A model generated the notes under the pieces. That model was not told the DNA's origin and made no database searches. It was given only the letters and a program-made list of their open reading frames with translations. Below, one piece after another: positions 48,313-57,330 of a stretch of 57,902 bases of DNA. Numbering within the stretch: the stretch's first letter is position 1; the number at the start of each line of letters is the position of its first letter. A program made the position numbers and the translations under genes. Origin of the DNA: Candidatus Gastranaerophilales bacterium (GTDB taxonomy: Bacteria; Cyanobacteriota; Vampirovibrionia; Gastranaerophilales; Gastranaerophilaceae); NCBI GenBank assembly GCA_944322745.1, contig CALUPV010000010.1, forward strand, positions 1-57,902. The letters are read 5' to 3'.

Positions 48313-48882
48313 ATGAGTATTTTAAACGGACAATCTCTATTATCAAGTGCAATGGCAGGATTATCTAATACATATGCCACTTTGATGAGTAACAGCAGTA
48401 CTTCAGGCAAAGGCTTGACTTTGGATGATTTAACAAATGTTTCATCTACAACCTTATATCAATTAGGCTCAAATTATACCTTCTTACAATATTTAACCTC
48501 TAATTTTGCATCATTAGATAATGATGGAGACGGTGAATTAACAGGAACCGATTTAAATAAAATAATGACAACAATGCAGACTCAGGGTTTAACTTATAAT
48601 GAAATTCAAACTTTATGTGCTTCAGGTAATTGTGATTCAAGCCTTTATTCAACTGTTTTGCAATACTTTAACCAAATAGATTCAAATGGTGATGGCAGAG
48701 TTACAAGTGAAGAAATAACAAAATTCACATATGACTGCCAACGTGAAGAAGCGCTTGCTAAATATAAATCATATAGAGCTTCTGAAACAAGCTTATACTA
48801 CAATGATGGTGTTGAAGATGATACTTACAGTGTTTTAGATTCTCTTCGTCCTAATTTAGGTAATTCAAGCTCTGATTCATAG
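48313..48882 (+). CDS. EF-hand-pair protein
   Basis: A 189-aa protein. Two canonical EF-hand loops are visible: DNDGDGELTGTDL (~residues 70-82) and DSNGDGRVTSEEI (~121-133). The first 50 residues are Ser/Gly/Thr-rich, and the tail is polar. No signal peptide is present. It probably binds two calcium ions. The ATG has AAAGGAG 9 nt upstream. It is a single gene with its own terminator. A LysM/EF-hand protein lies at 45387-46115. Confidence 0.85.
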   Translation: MSILNGQSLLSSAMAGLSNTYATLMSNSSTSGKGLTLDDLTNVSSTTLYQLGSNYTFLQYLTSNFASLDNDGDGELTGTDLNKIMTTMQTQGLTYNEIQTLCASGNCDSSLYSTVLQYFNQIDSNGDGRVTSEEITKFTYDCQREEALAKYKSYRASETSLYYNDGVEDDTYSVLDSLRPNLGNSSSDS

Positions 48883-48905
48883 TTTTTTATATTTAAAGAA
48901 TTTAA

Positions 48906-48936
48906 AAAGACTCAGGATTTACTGAGTCTTTTTTGT
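48906..48936 (+). terminator. EF-hand gene terminator
   Basis: AAAGACTCAG pairs with CTGAGTCTTT, followed by a T-run. Confidence 0.88.
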
Positions 48937-48988
48937 TTCTTTTCTTAAATTATTTGATATTCAAGCAATTAAGTTTATTATTATAAAT

Positions 48989-51031
48989 ATGATACAATGG
49001 CGAATATTATTAACTTTTATATATTTAATAATGTCATTCTGCTTATATAACTGCAGCTATAGTTCTTATGCAGAAGATATAGTTCCCGTTGCACAAAAAG
49101 AAAGTACAATAAAAATAAATAGTATTAATTTTGATAATTCAGATTCAATAATATTTTTAGGAACATCAGGAAGTGACGAAAACACTGACATCAAAATAAC
49201 GAAACAAATATTAACAGAACCTGACAGAGTCTTTTTTGATATTGAAAACGCTGTTATAACTTTTTCAAATTCCACATACGAAATAAGAAACAGCAAACTA
49301 ACTCAAGTAAGGATTGCTCAAAATTCAGTAAATCCCAATATTGTTCGTATTGTAATATGGAAATCACCCAATTATGATACATCACAAATAAAGGTATTAA
49401 AAATAAAGAACAACATTATTATTAAATTAAATAATGAAATCCCAACCCAACAATATTTAACACAAACCTATAAAGAAACAAAAACCAGCGCTATTGAATA
49501 TTACGAGAAAGCCGTTGCAATTCAGGAAGAAACCCCATCAACAAATGAATCAGATGAGATTTTTCAAAAAGTACAACAAGCCTTTAAAGAAGATGGTCAA
49601 GAACTTGTACGTCCCAACATAGAACAAAGACAAGCCAAATTAAAATCAAGATTTTTCTTGGAAAAAGCAATTCCCAGAAACGGAAGTCTACTGATTGGAG
49701 GTATTGGTGTTGTTAATGTTGAAAAGCCATTTACCTTAACAGAACCTTCAAGAGTTGTTTTTGATTTACCGAATACAATTGTTTTGCAAGAATTACGAGA
49801 TAAGGAATTCAAGTTATCTGAAACAGTTACGGCAAAAATCGGACAATTTGAACCTTCAAAAGCTAGAATTGTAATCAAAACAGATAATCCAAACGCATAT
49901 AGACCTGTATATTCAACTAATTTACAGACTCTTCTAATAGGAAGCAGTAATAATATTTCAGGAGTCAGTATGACCCCTGTCAGAAGTGAACTGACATATT
50001 TTAATGAGCAAAATATAAACCAAAATACAGATGTAATAAATATAATTTTTTCGAACCCGATAATATACTCAATCAAAAGAGAAACTAATAAAATCAACAT
50101 TTTATTCTACAATCTTACAAATTTTGATATAGAATCATTTAACGCACTCGCTATAAAAAACAAAAACGGATTTAACGCAAAGAAAATAGGAACAAATATA
50201 TATTCAATATCATTTCCGACAGAACCATCCACTTTAGTTGACTGTTATGAAGCATTAAATGCATCACAATTACGTTTTGTTTTCACAAAACTGCAATCAG
50301 AAACCAAAACAGATGAAAAAGCACAGAAAAAAACAACTATACCAATAATATCACTACCGGAAGAGAAACAAACTCCAATTAGGAAACCAAGTGAAGAAAT
50401 AAAGAAGGAAAGTCCTTTCGCAGATTTACTTGAACGTTCACAGATAAAGAAATCACCCAAAAAGAAAACAGAACAAACAATTCCTAAAAAGGTAAAAAAT
50501 AAAGTTATCGTGATAGACCCAGGTCACGGAGGGCTTGATACAGGTGCATCAAGAGGAAATGTTTTAGAAAAAGATTTAACATTGGATATTGCATTGAAAT
50601 TAAGAGAATGTCTAAGAGATATGGGCTTTAAAAATATAATAATGACAAGAAGCACAGATAAAACACTAACACTTGATGAGCGTGTGCAGATTGCAAACAA
50701 TAATAATGCGGATATATTTATAAGTGTACATATAAATGCCAGTGTTAAAACAGAGATTAACGGAATAGAAACTCATTATTATTCTGATAACGGATATAAG
50801 GTTGCAAAGGTAATTCATAAAGAACTAATGGAAAATGTAAATGCAACAGACAGAGGCTTGTTTAAGTCTAAATTTTATGTTATAAACCACACAGAAGCAC
50901 CGGCTGTACTTTTGGAATTAGGATTTATATCTAATGAACAAGAAAGAAGTTCATTAAAATCAGATAAAAGGCAAATGGGTTCTGCGCAAGCCATTGCAGA
51001 CGGCATAGTTAATTATTTAACGGAGTATTAA
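48989..51031 (+). CDS. AMIN-domain N-acetylmuramoyl-L-alanine amidase
   Basis: A 680-aa protein with an N-terminal signal/anchor segment (LLTFIYLIMSFCLYNC). Two AMIN-like beta regions follow (~residues 38-150 and ~225-340: RVFFDIENAVITFSNSTYEIR and RVVFDLPNTIVLQELRDKEFK). A basic linker leads to the amidase_3 domain at ~504-680: VIDPGHGGLDTGAS (zinc His), SVHINAS, GIETHYY and VLLELGFISNEQE. It cleaves the amide bond between MurNAc and peptide in the cell wall, as in cyanobacterial AmiC. murI follows after 5 bp. Confidence 0.93.
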   Translation: MIQWRILLTFIYLIMSFCLYNCSYSSYAEDIVPVAQKESTIKINSINFDNSDSIIFLGTSGSDENTDIKITKQILTEPDRVFFDIENAVITFSNSTYEIRNSKLTQVRIAQNSVNPNIVRIVIWKSPNYDTSQIKVLKIKNNIIIKLNNEIPTQQYLTQTYKETKTSAIEYYEKAVAIQEETPSTNESDEIFQKVQQAFKEDGQELVRPNIEQRQAKLKSRFFLEKAIPRNGSLLIGGIGVVNVEKPFTLTEPSRVVFDLPNTIVLQELRDKEFKLSETVTAKIGQFEPSKARIVIKTDNPNAYRPVYSTNLQTLLIGSSNNISGVSMTPVRSELTYFNEQNINQNTDVINIIFSNPIIYSIKRETNKINILFYNLTNFDIESFNALAIKNKNGFNAKKIGTNIYSISFPTEPSTLVDCYEALNASQLRFVFTKLQSETKTDEKAQKKTTIPIISLPEEKQTPIRKPSEEIKKESPFADLLERSQIKKSPKKKTEQTIPKKVKNKVIVIDPGHGGLDTGASRGNVLEKDLTLDIALKLRECLRDMGFKNIIMTRSTDKTLTLDERVQIANNNNADIFISVHINASVKTEINGIETHYYSDNGYKVAKVIHKELMENVNATDRGLFKSKFYVINHTEAPAVLLELGFISNEQERSSLKSDKRQMGSAQAIADGIVNYLTEY

Positions 51032-51036
51032 TAAAT

Positions 51037-51831
51037 ATGGATAACTCTCCTATAGGTATATTTGATTCAGGGGTTGGCGGATTAAGTGTTTTTTCACAAT
51101 TAGTGCAACTTTTACCAGATGAAAATTACATATACTTTGGAGATACTTTAAATCTTCCTTATGGAAATAAAACTAAAGAAGAACTTATAAAAATCACTCA
51201 AAATATTTTTGATTTTTTCAAGTCTAAAAAAGTAAAAGCAGTAGTAATGGCTTGCAATACTACTTCCGCCTTAACTTATGAAACATTAAACCCCAAATAT
51301 GATTTCAAAATATTTCCTATTGTTCAAACCGTTGCAAAAGAAATAGCAATGAGCGGATACAAAAAAATAGGTATTTTTGCAACTCAAGGCACAGTCAATT
51401 CACATGCTTATAAAAAGGAATTTCAGAAGTATTCACCTAATACACAGGTATTTGAGATAGCATGTCCTGAGTGGGTTAATATTGTAGAAAAAGAACTACA
51501 AGAAAATGAAGAAAGTATAAAGAATATAAAAATGCATTTGGATGAAATGCTTTTACATAATGTAGATAAAATAGTTTTAGGCTGCACTCACTATCCGTAT
51601 TTATTACATACTTTATGCAAATTTGCATCTGAAGAACTTTTCATAAATCCTGCAAGGCATTTTGCACAATACATATCTCAAAACCTAAAAGAAAATAACC
51701 TTTTATGCGAAGAAAAAAAACACGAACATAAAATATATGTAAGTGCCAATCCAAAACAATTTGCAACTGCATCCAGATTATTTTATAAAGTTCAAGAAAT
51801 AGAAGAGATTAAACTTACAGTTCAAAGCTAA
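51037..51831 (+). CDS. murI: Glutamate racemase
   Basis: A 264-aa enzyme that makes D-glutamate for peptidoglycan. The start PIGIFDSGVGGLSVFSQL, the first catalytic Cys in VVMACNTTSALTYE, and the second in IVLGCTHYPYLL are present. The length is typical. It starts 5 bp after the amidase gene and so belongs to the same cell-wall operon. Confidence 0.95.
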   Translation: MDNSPIGIFDSGVGGLSVFSQLVQLLPDENYIYFGDTLNLPYGNKTKEELIKITQNIFDFFKSKKVKAVVMACNTTSALTYETLNPKYDFKIFPIVQTVAKEIAMSGYKKIGIFATQGTVNSHAYKKEFQKYSPNTQVFEIACPEWVNIVEKELQENEESIKNIKMHLDEMLLHNVDKIVLGCTHYPYLLHTLCKFASEELFINPARHFAQYISQNLKENNLLCEEKKHEHKIYVSANPKQFATASRLFYKVQEIEEIKLTVQS

Positions 51832-51961
51832 AGTTTAAAATAAGATTTATTTAATATTCTATTTAAATTCTAAAAACAAATTATTAATAACTAAATATAA
51901 TAAAGCTTATCATTCTGATTGGAGAATTTGATTTTCCAAAAAACAACATTAAATTAATAAT

Positions 51962-52459
51962 ATGAAAAAGATATTATTAATTTTATTTAGTTTAATGTGT
52001 GTATTAATAAATTCCTGTAGTGCAATGGTTATAGAAGGTAACGTTGCAATGACAGATAAAGTACCAAAGGAATTTTTTGGTGACTGGAAAGTTGTATCTG
52101 TTTGCACAAAAAGTACAAATAAAGAATATTTTGACAGTAAAAGTGTAGATATTTGGACCTTAAGACGAACAGGAGACATTATAACATTAATGAATCCTTT
52201 ATCAGGCGCAAGGGCAGATATTACAGTTAATGATGTAAAAGGGAAAACAGTAAAATTTGAAAAAAGAAGCTATTATCCTGATGAAGAATCGATTGAAACT
52301 CCAATCTTAACTTTACAAGGTGACAATTTTACAGGAGTTGATAAAATAAGTATAAAGACTTTTAAAGACGGGAAACTTATTAAAGAAGATTACGTCGAAT
52401 ATCAAGTAAAAGGCACTAAAATTTCAGGATCACCGATTTCGGGGATTTTGGGACTATAA
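51962..52459 (+). CDS. Exported hypothetical protein
   Basis: A 165-aa protein. The signal peptide MKKILLILFSLMCVLINSC ends near a Cys, and an imperfect lipobox (INSC) is possible but doubtful. The mature part is beta-rich with repeated Trp/Thr (KEFFGDWKVVSVC, VDIWTLRRTGDIITL). No known family was recognised. It lies 17 bp before trxB on the same strand. It may be a small outer-membrane or cell-surface protein. No role is proposed. Confidence 0.65.
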   Translation: MKKILLILFSLMCVLINSCSAMVIEGNVAMTDKVPKEFFGDWKVVSVCTKSTNKEYFDSKSVDIWTLRRTGDIITLMNPLSGARADITVNDVKGKTVKFEKRSYYPDEESIETPILTLQGDNFTGVDKISIKTFKDGKLIKEDYVEYQVKGTKISGSPISGILGL

Positions 52460-52476
52460 TTAATGAGTGAGGATAT

Positions 52477-53436
52477 ATGACAAATAAAAAAGAATTATTT
52501 TTTGATGTAATAATTTTGGGTTCGGGTCCTGCCGGATTTTCGGCAGCTATATATGCTTCAAGAGGGAATTTAAAAACAGCTATACTTGATATTAATATGT
52601 TTGGCGGACAACCTTCTAATTATTTAGAAATAGAAAATTATCCCGGATTTTCATTAATTGGCGGATTTGAATTAATGGAGAAATTTGAAGAACACGCAGA
52701 TAAATTCGGTGTTGAAAAATTCCCGATGGTGGAAATAGAAAATATAAACCTTATAAATAAAGTTAAAGAAATTGAAACAACAGATACAATCTTTAAAGCA
52801 AGATCAATAATTATTGCAACAGGTGCTCAGGCAAAAAAACTTAATATTCCGGGCGAAGACGATTTCAAAGGCAGGGGTGTAAGTTATTGTGCTATATGTG
52901 ATGGTGCATTTTATAAAGATAAAACTCTTGCGGTAATAGGCGGTGGCAATTCTGCCGTTGAAGAGGCTATTTATCTTACAAAGTTTGCAAAAAAGGTATA
53001 CATTGTACATAGAAGAGACGAACTAAGAGCTGATAAAATTTATCAACAAAAAGCATTTAATAATGAAAAAATAGAATTTATACTAAGTCATTCACCAAAA
53101 GAAATACTTGGAACTAATACGGTAGAAAAAATCATATTAGAAGATTTAAAAACAAATCAAATAAAAGAACTTCAAGTTGATGGAGTATTCCCCTACATAG
53201 GTTTTACACCCAATACTGAATATTTCAACGGACAAATAAAACAAAACCAACAGGGTTTTATTGAAACAGATACCAATATGCAAACGTCCATAAATGGAGT
53301 TTTTGCAGCAGGTGATGTTAGAAATACTCCACTAAGACAAGTAATAACAGCAGCTTCTGATGGTGCAGTTGCAGCTTGTTCAAGCATTAAATATATAGAA
53401 TCAACGACATTCGAAACTGAGAAAACAAAAGTATAA
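52477..53436 (+). CDS. trxB: Thioredoxin-disulfide reductase
   Basis: A 319-aa flavoprotein. FAD site VIILGSGPAGFSAAIYASR, redox motif CAICD in VSYCAICDGAFY (Cys-x-x-Cys), NAD(P)H site VIGGGNSAVEEAIYL, and the C-terminal GVFAAGDVRNTPLRQVITAASDG. It reduces thioredoxin in the cytoplasm. The length is typical. It is close downstream of the exported protein gene and upstream of a GT9 gene on the same strand. Confidence 0.94.
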   Translation: MTNKKELFFDVIILGSGPAGFSAAIYASRGNLKTAILDINMFGGQPSNYLEIENYPGFSLIGGFELMEKFEEHADKFGVEKFPMVEIENINLINKVKEIETTDTIFKARSIIIATGAQAKKLNIPGEDDFKGRGVSYCAICDGAFYKDKTLAVIGGGNSAVEEAIYLTKFAKKVYIVHRRDELRADKIYQQKAFNNEKIEFILSHSPKEILGTNTVEKIILEDLKTNQIKELQVDGVFPYIGFTPNTEYFNGQIKQNQQGFIETDTNMQTSINGVFAAGDVRNTPLRQVITAASDGAVAACSSIKYIESTTFETEKTKV

Positions 53437-53471
53437 ATACATTAATAAATTTCTTATGCTAATATAAGATT

Positions 53472-54455
53472 ATGAGTAAAAATCATTACAAAAAAATCTT
53501 AATTATTAGAACAGGTGCTATTGGTGATGTTATACATACTTTAGCACTAGTTCAATCTATAAAAAAAGCAAATCCAGAGGTAGAAATTCATTACCTTTCG
53601 GGAGCCATAATGGAATTTATTTTTAGAGTAAATCCGAATGTAAACAAATTTATTATATTAGACAATACATTCAATTTATTATCTCCATACACCTTGGAAT
53701 TAGCAGAAATTTTAAAAAATGAAAAATATGATTTAGCAATAAACTTACAACCTTCTTTAAAGATAAGAGCTCTTGTTCATTTAGCCGGAATAAAAAAAGA
53801 ATTAGTCTATAAAAAAGACTTCAAATCGCACGCAGTAACAAATTTTTGGAAAACAGGTTTAAAAGAATTTCCAAACATGGAAAAGCAGGAAAATTTAGAG
53901 CTTTATCTTGAGCAAAAAGTTATTAATGAAGCAAAGAAGAAACTTGAAAATTATAAAAGACCCTTTATTGTAATAAATGCAGGCGGTGTTTTTGCAAAAA
54001 GACAAGGCAGAACTTATCCGATTGATAAATGGGTTGAATTGGGTAATAAACTTCAAGAGGAATATAACGGAACAATAATTTTAAATGGAGCTAAAGAAGA
54101 TAAAGATTTTCTTCAACCTCTTAACGAAATTAAAAACTCAGTAAACTATATAGGAGAACTAAAGCTTGAAGATTCTTGCGGAATAATTTCTCAAGCAGAT
54201 TTAATGATATCGGGTGATTCAGGTCCCTTGCATATTGCAACGGCACTTGGCGTAAAATCAATTGGTTTATATGGTTCCATGCCTGTTGAAAGAACAGGAT
54301 GCTATTCTAACGGTATAAATATTTCATCAAAAAAAGAATGTGCACCTTGCAATAAAAGAAAATGTAAATATCTAAAGGGAACAGACAAAATATATGCTCC
54401 TTGTATGGAAGAAATCAGTGTTGATTCAATTTTAGATCAAATTTCTTTTTCATAA
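53472..54455 (+). CDS. GT9-family glycosyltransferase (heptosyltransferase-like)
   Basis: A 327-aa protein. It begins KKILIIRTGAIGDVIHTLALVQSIKKANPEVEIHYLSG, the GT9 pattern, and later has NAGGVFAKRQGRTYPIDKWVEL and MISGDSGPLHIATALGVKSIGLYG, the nucleotide-sugar site. GT9 enzymes add heptose or similar sugars to LPS core. Late Cys residues (CAPCNKRKC) are a common GT9 tail. It fits a Gram-negative envelope. Its 3' end overlaps the convergent acyltransferase gene by 41 bp. Confidence 0.9.
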   Translation: MSKNHYKKILIIRTGAIGDVIHTLALVQSIKKANPEVEIHYLSGAIMEFIFRVNPNVNKFIILDNTFNLLSPYTLELAEILKNEKYDLAINLQPSLKIRALVHLAGIKKELVYKKDFKSHAVTNFWKTGLKEFPNMEKQENLELYLEQKVINEAKKKLENYKRPFIVINAGGVFAKRQGRTYPIDKWVELGNKLQEEYNGTIILNGAKEDKDFLQPLNEIKNSVNYIGELKLEDSCGIISQADLMISGDSGPLHIATALGVKSIGLYGSMPVERTGCYSNGINISSKKECAPCNKRKCKYLKGTDKIYAPCMEEISVDSILDQISFS

Positions 54456-55491
54456 GCTTTAATCCGACACCAATATAAGTACATATAACCATAGTCACAA
54501 CAAAATAGAAATAAGTTGTTTTTAATGGGCTGTAAAACCAATATATATCATGAGCATTCTTAACATAAACAGGAATTCCTTTTATCGACATCAAAGTAAT
54601 TGTTATTAAATACATTATAAATAAATGATTTGCCATAATATGGTATGTATTTTGTCCCATATGATATATAAATTTATTGTCTTTTATATAAGGATAAAGC
54701 AACTCAACAATAAATAAAGACATCCAAATACCTGTAATACTTGTAATAATCGGGATCAAGAAACTGTCAAACTCACCCCAAACAAGAATATAACTGAGAC
54801 CTATACCATCAACCGGGGTATAATCTTTATTAGTAAGCCATAATAAACTTTGTAGAACTACTATTCCCATAAAAATTTTCGTTGTAAATATGTTATATTT
54901 CCTCAACACGAAATTTTTATAGAAGAAACCAAGATAAACAAAAAACATTGAGAACAGAGTTCTTATAACAACGAGCATAAAAGCATCATTTCTGTACTTT
55001 GCCAATGGAATAGACATAATAGCTAATAATAAAAATATACTTAAATGAAGCCATTTATTATCCTTAATTGATTTTAGTTTTCTTAACACAAATAAGAAAC
55101 AAATCATTGTCACGAATAATTGAGTAACAAACCATAAAGGACAAGTTAAATCTAACTGATGCCCATTTGCAAAAGGAGTAATTATATAGTTTTTAAGATT
55201 AACCTCCATTCCCCAGAATTGCCCTGTCAATTTTGCAATAACTATTGTTACTAATAAATAAAATGCAATATATAAATAATAAGGAACTAACAAACCTTTT
55301 ACTTTTTTGACAATAAATTCCTGAACTTTTTCAAGATAAGTTTCTTTGAATAAATATCCGGAAATAAAAAAGAACAAAGCCAAATGAAATGAATACGGCG
55401 GGAACATAGGAATAAGAGAAAATTCTAAATGTCCCGAAACAATAATCATTATAGCTAAAGCTTTTAATACATTAACCTTATTATCAAACAT
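54415..55491 (-). CDS. Acyltransferase 3 family membrane protein
   Basis: A 358-aa protein with about ten membrane helices and the acyltransferase-3 start FDNKVNVLKALAIMIIVSGHLEFSLIPMF (conserved His after the first helix) and FISGYLFKETYLEKV. It would O-acetylate a sugar or polymer at the membrane. The start at ATG 55491 is chosen for the AAGGAAA site; an in-frame extension upstream overlaps the acetyltransferase gene 55502-56062. It lies 10 bp after that gene and forms an operon with it. Confidence 0.88.
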   Translation of the reverse strand: MFDNKVNVLKALAIMIIVSGHLEFSLIPMFPPYSFHLALFFFISGYLFKETYLEKVQEFIVKKVKGLLVPYYLYIAFYLLVTIVIAKLTGQFWGMEVNLKNYIITPFANGHQLDLTCPLWFVTQLFVTMICFLFVLRKLKSIKDNKWLHLSIFLLLAIMSIPLAKYRNDAFMLVVIRTLFSMFFVYLGFFYKNFVLRKYNIFTTKIFMGIVVLQSLLWLTNKDYTPVDGIGLSYILVWGEFDSFLIPIITSITGIWMSLFIVELLYPYIKDNKFIYHMGQNTYHIMANHLFIMYLITITLMSIKGIPVYVKNAHDIYWFYSPLKTTYFYFVVTMVICTYIGVGLKLMKKKFDLKLNQH

Positions 55492-55501
55492 TACATTTCC
55501 T

Positions 55502-56062
55502 TTATTGTTCAATTTGTTTAACAGGTTTACAAGGATTACCAACCGCCAAAGTATTAGCAGGAATATCTTTAACAACAACACTGCCTGCACCTATAACAGC
55601 ATTGTCACCAATGGTAACACCAGGCAAAACAGTAACACTTCCGCCAAACCAAACATTATTACCGACTGTAATTGGAAGTGCTTTTTCTAAATATGAATTA
55701 CGAGTTTTCGCATCTAGTGGATGAATAGGGGTATAGAAACTACAATTAGGACCAATGAAAACATAATCGCCAAACTTTACTTTTGCACAATCCAAAATAA
55801 CACAATTATGATTCATATAGAAATTTTCACCAACTTCAATATTATATCCGTAATCACAATAAAATGATGACTCAATAGTAATTTTTTCACCTGTTTTACC
55901 AAAAATTTGTTTTATTAATTCATTTCTTTCTTTTTCCATAGAAGAAGGCAACGAGTTATATCTAAAACATAAATCTTTAACCCTTATTCTATCCATTGTA
56001 AGCTGTTCATCTTCAACAGGATTATAGTATTCACCATTAATCATTTTTTCTTTTTCACTCAT
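55502..56062 (-). CDS. Maltose/galactoside O-acetyltransferase family protein
   Basis: A 186-aa left-handed beta-helix acetyltransferase (Maa/LacA type). It has N-terminal KEKMINGEYYNPVEDEQL, FYCDYGYNIEVGENFYMNHNCVILD, the catalytic His region (PIHPLDAKTR), and the hexapeptide ITVGNNVWFGGSVTVLPGVTIGDNAVIGAGSVVVKDIP. It transfers acetyl from acetyl-CoA to a sugar; the actual acceptor is unknown. It is upstream of the acyltransferase 3 gene by 10 bp. Confidence 0.92.
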   Translation of the reverse strand: MSEKEKMINGEYYNPVEDEQLTMDRIRVKDLCFRYNSLPSSMEKERNELIKQIFGKTGEKITIESSFYCDYGYNIEVGENFYMNHNCVILDCAKVKFGDYVFIGPNCSFYTPIHPLDAKTRNSYLEKALPITVGNNVWFGGSVTVLPGVTIGDNAVIGAGSVVVKDIPANTLAVGNPCKPVKQIEQ

Positions 56063-56117
56063 AATACAACACCTAATCTAATACTTGATAAGAAGATTAT
56101 ATTCTAAAAAAATAATA

Positions 56118-57203
56118 TTATCGCGGTTTTCTAAGAACTACTTCAAGAAACATAGGAAAATCTTCAAGTGACAATTGATTATCCTCCATATCTCTTAATT
56201 CAAATTCACCATCACGTATAGCATATATATTATTCTTATTAGGTATTGAAATATTTTCAATTTTCACAGTATCAAACCCGACTTTAGAAGCAAAATCAGC
56301 CATCTCATCAGGTCGCATTGTACCATAATTTTCTTTTATTTCATAAGCCCAATTTTCAGGAGTAGCAAGCCATTTTCTATGTCTTGCAAATTCAGTAACA
56401 AGCCATCTTGGCATTATACAAGAATCTCCATCCCATTCACATTGGTCTTTTGCAGGATAAAAATCCATACAAAAACGTTTCAGTTTATCTAAAGTACATA
56501 ACTTCGTAATATCTGCTTTTCTCAATTCTTCTTCATCTTCAATAGGCGGATATGCACCATCTTCTTGGTTCGCGTTGCATACTCTTATTTTTTCCCAAGC
56601 ATCAGATCCTGGAGTAGCCGGATCTTTTATAATCAAAACACCACCGGGTTTTAAAGAATCATATGCTTGTTGCATAAAATGCAATATTGAATCCTTAGAA
56701 TACGCATCTTCTTCATATTCTTCACTCGCATAACTATATAATTCATGCATTATACTGGAAGCAATTATTGCATCTTTTTTCCCATTTTTATAAGGAAGAT
56801 TAAAAGCATTACCTACAGTATATTCTGCTTTTTTTCCGTTTTTCTTATCTTTTTCCTTTGCAATGTCAAGCATTTCAGGTGATAAATCCAATCCATAATA
56901 TTTATAATCAGAAGGTAAAAAATCACTTAGAGTTCTTACTAATGCCCCGTCACAACAACCTATATCAGCAATATGCAAAGGTTGCTTCTTCCTTTTTTCA
57001 TCTGTATCAATTTTATTTAAACCACCCAAGAAAAATCTTATATTATCATTCAATTTCATTTTGTTATTCATTAGTGGTATATAAGTATTTAAATTTGGTT
57101 CAGATGTACGTTCTGCCTCTTTACCTTTAAAATTAATATTTTGTGACAGAACATTAACACTTCTCCTATATGGTCGATATATACTAACAGGTGATATTTG
57201 CAT
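56118..57203 (-). CDS. Class I SAM-dependent methyltransferase with '-FKG-' N-terminus
   Basis: A 361-aa protein. The N-terminus (MQISPVSIYRPYRR...NINFKGKEAE) resembles the tag of other proteins in the window. The Rossmann methyltransferase starts near residue 80: HIADIGCCDGALVRTLSDF (motif I), YYGLDLSPEMLDIA (acidic ribose-binding motif) and IIASSIMHELYSYA. A late PAKDQCEWDGDSCIMP has two Cys. The length exceeds a simple methyltransferase, so it carries an extra C-terminal domain. It is minus strand, alone, and divergent from the carbonic anhydrase. The substrate is unknown. Confidence 0.85.
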   Translation of the reverse strand: MQISPVSIYRPYRRSVNVLSQNINFKGKEAERTSEPNLNTYIPLMNNKMKLNDNIRFFLGGLNKIDTDEKRKKQPLHIADIGCCDGALVRTLSDFLPSDYKYYGLDLSPEMLDIAKEKDKKNGKKAEYTVGNAFNLPYKNGKKDAIIASSIMHELYSYASEEYEEDAYSKDSILHFMQQAYDSLKPGGVLIIKDPATPGSDAWEKIRVCNANQEDGAYPPIEDEEELRKADITKLCTLDKLKRFCMDFYPAKDQCEWDGDSCIMPRWLVTEFARHRKWLATPENWAYEIKENYGTMRPDEMADFASKVGFDTVKIENISIPNKNNIYAIRDGEFELRDMEDNQLSLEDFPMFLEVVLRKPR

Positions 57204-57330
57204 AAACTCTCTCCATTAAATTTATTATTTAACAAATATAAAATACATAAATTTATTTTTTGCCATAACATAATTTGTTTAACTAGTTATTTGAGCTAAA
57301 CTAATAATGTTACAGATTAGAGAGGTAGAA

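Noticed and set aside
49597-50100. 167-codon minus-strand ORF inside the amidase gene
   Set aside because: Antisense shadow; the amidase and AMIN signatures are on the plus strand.
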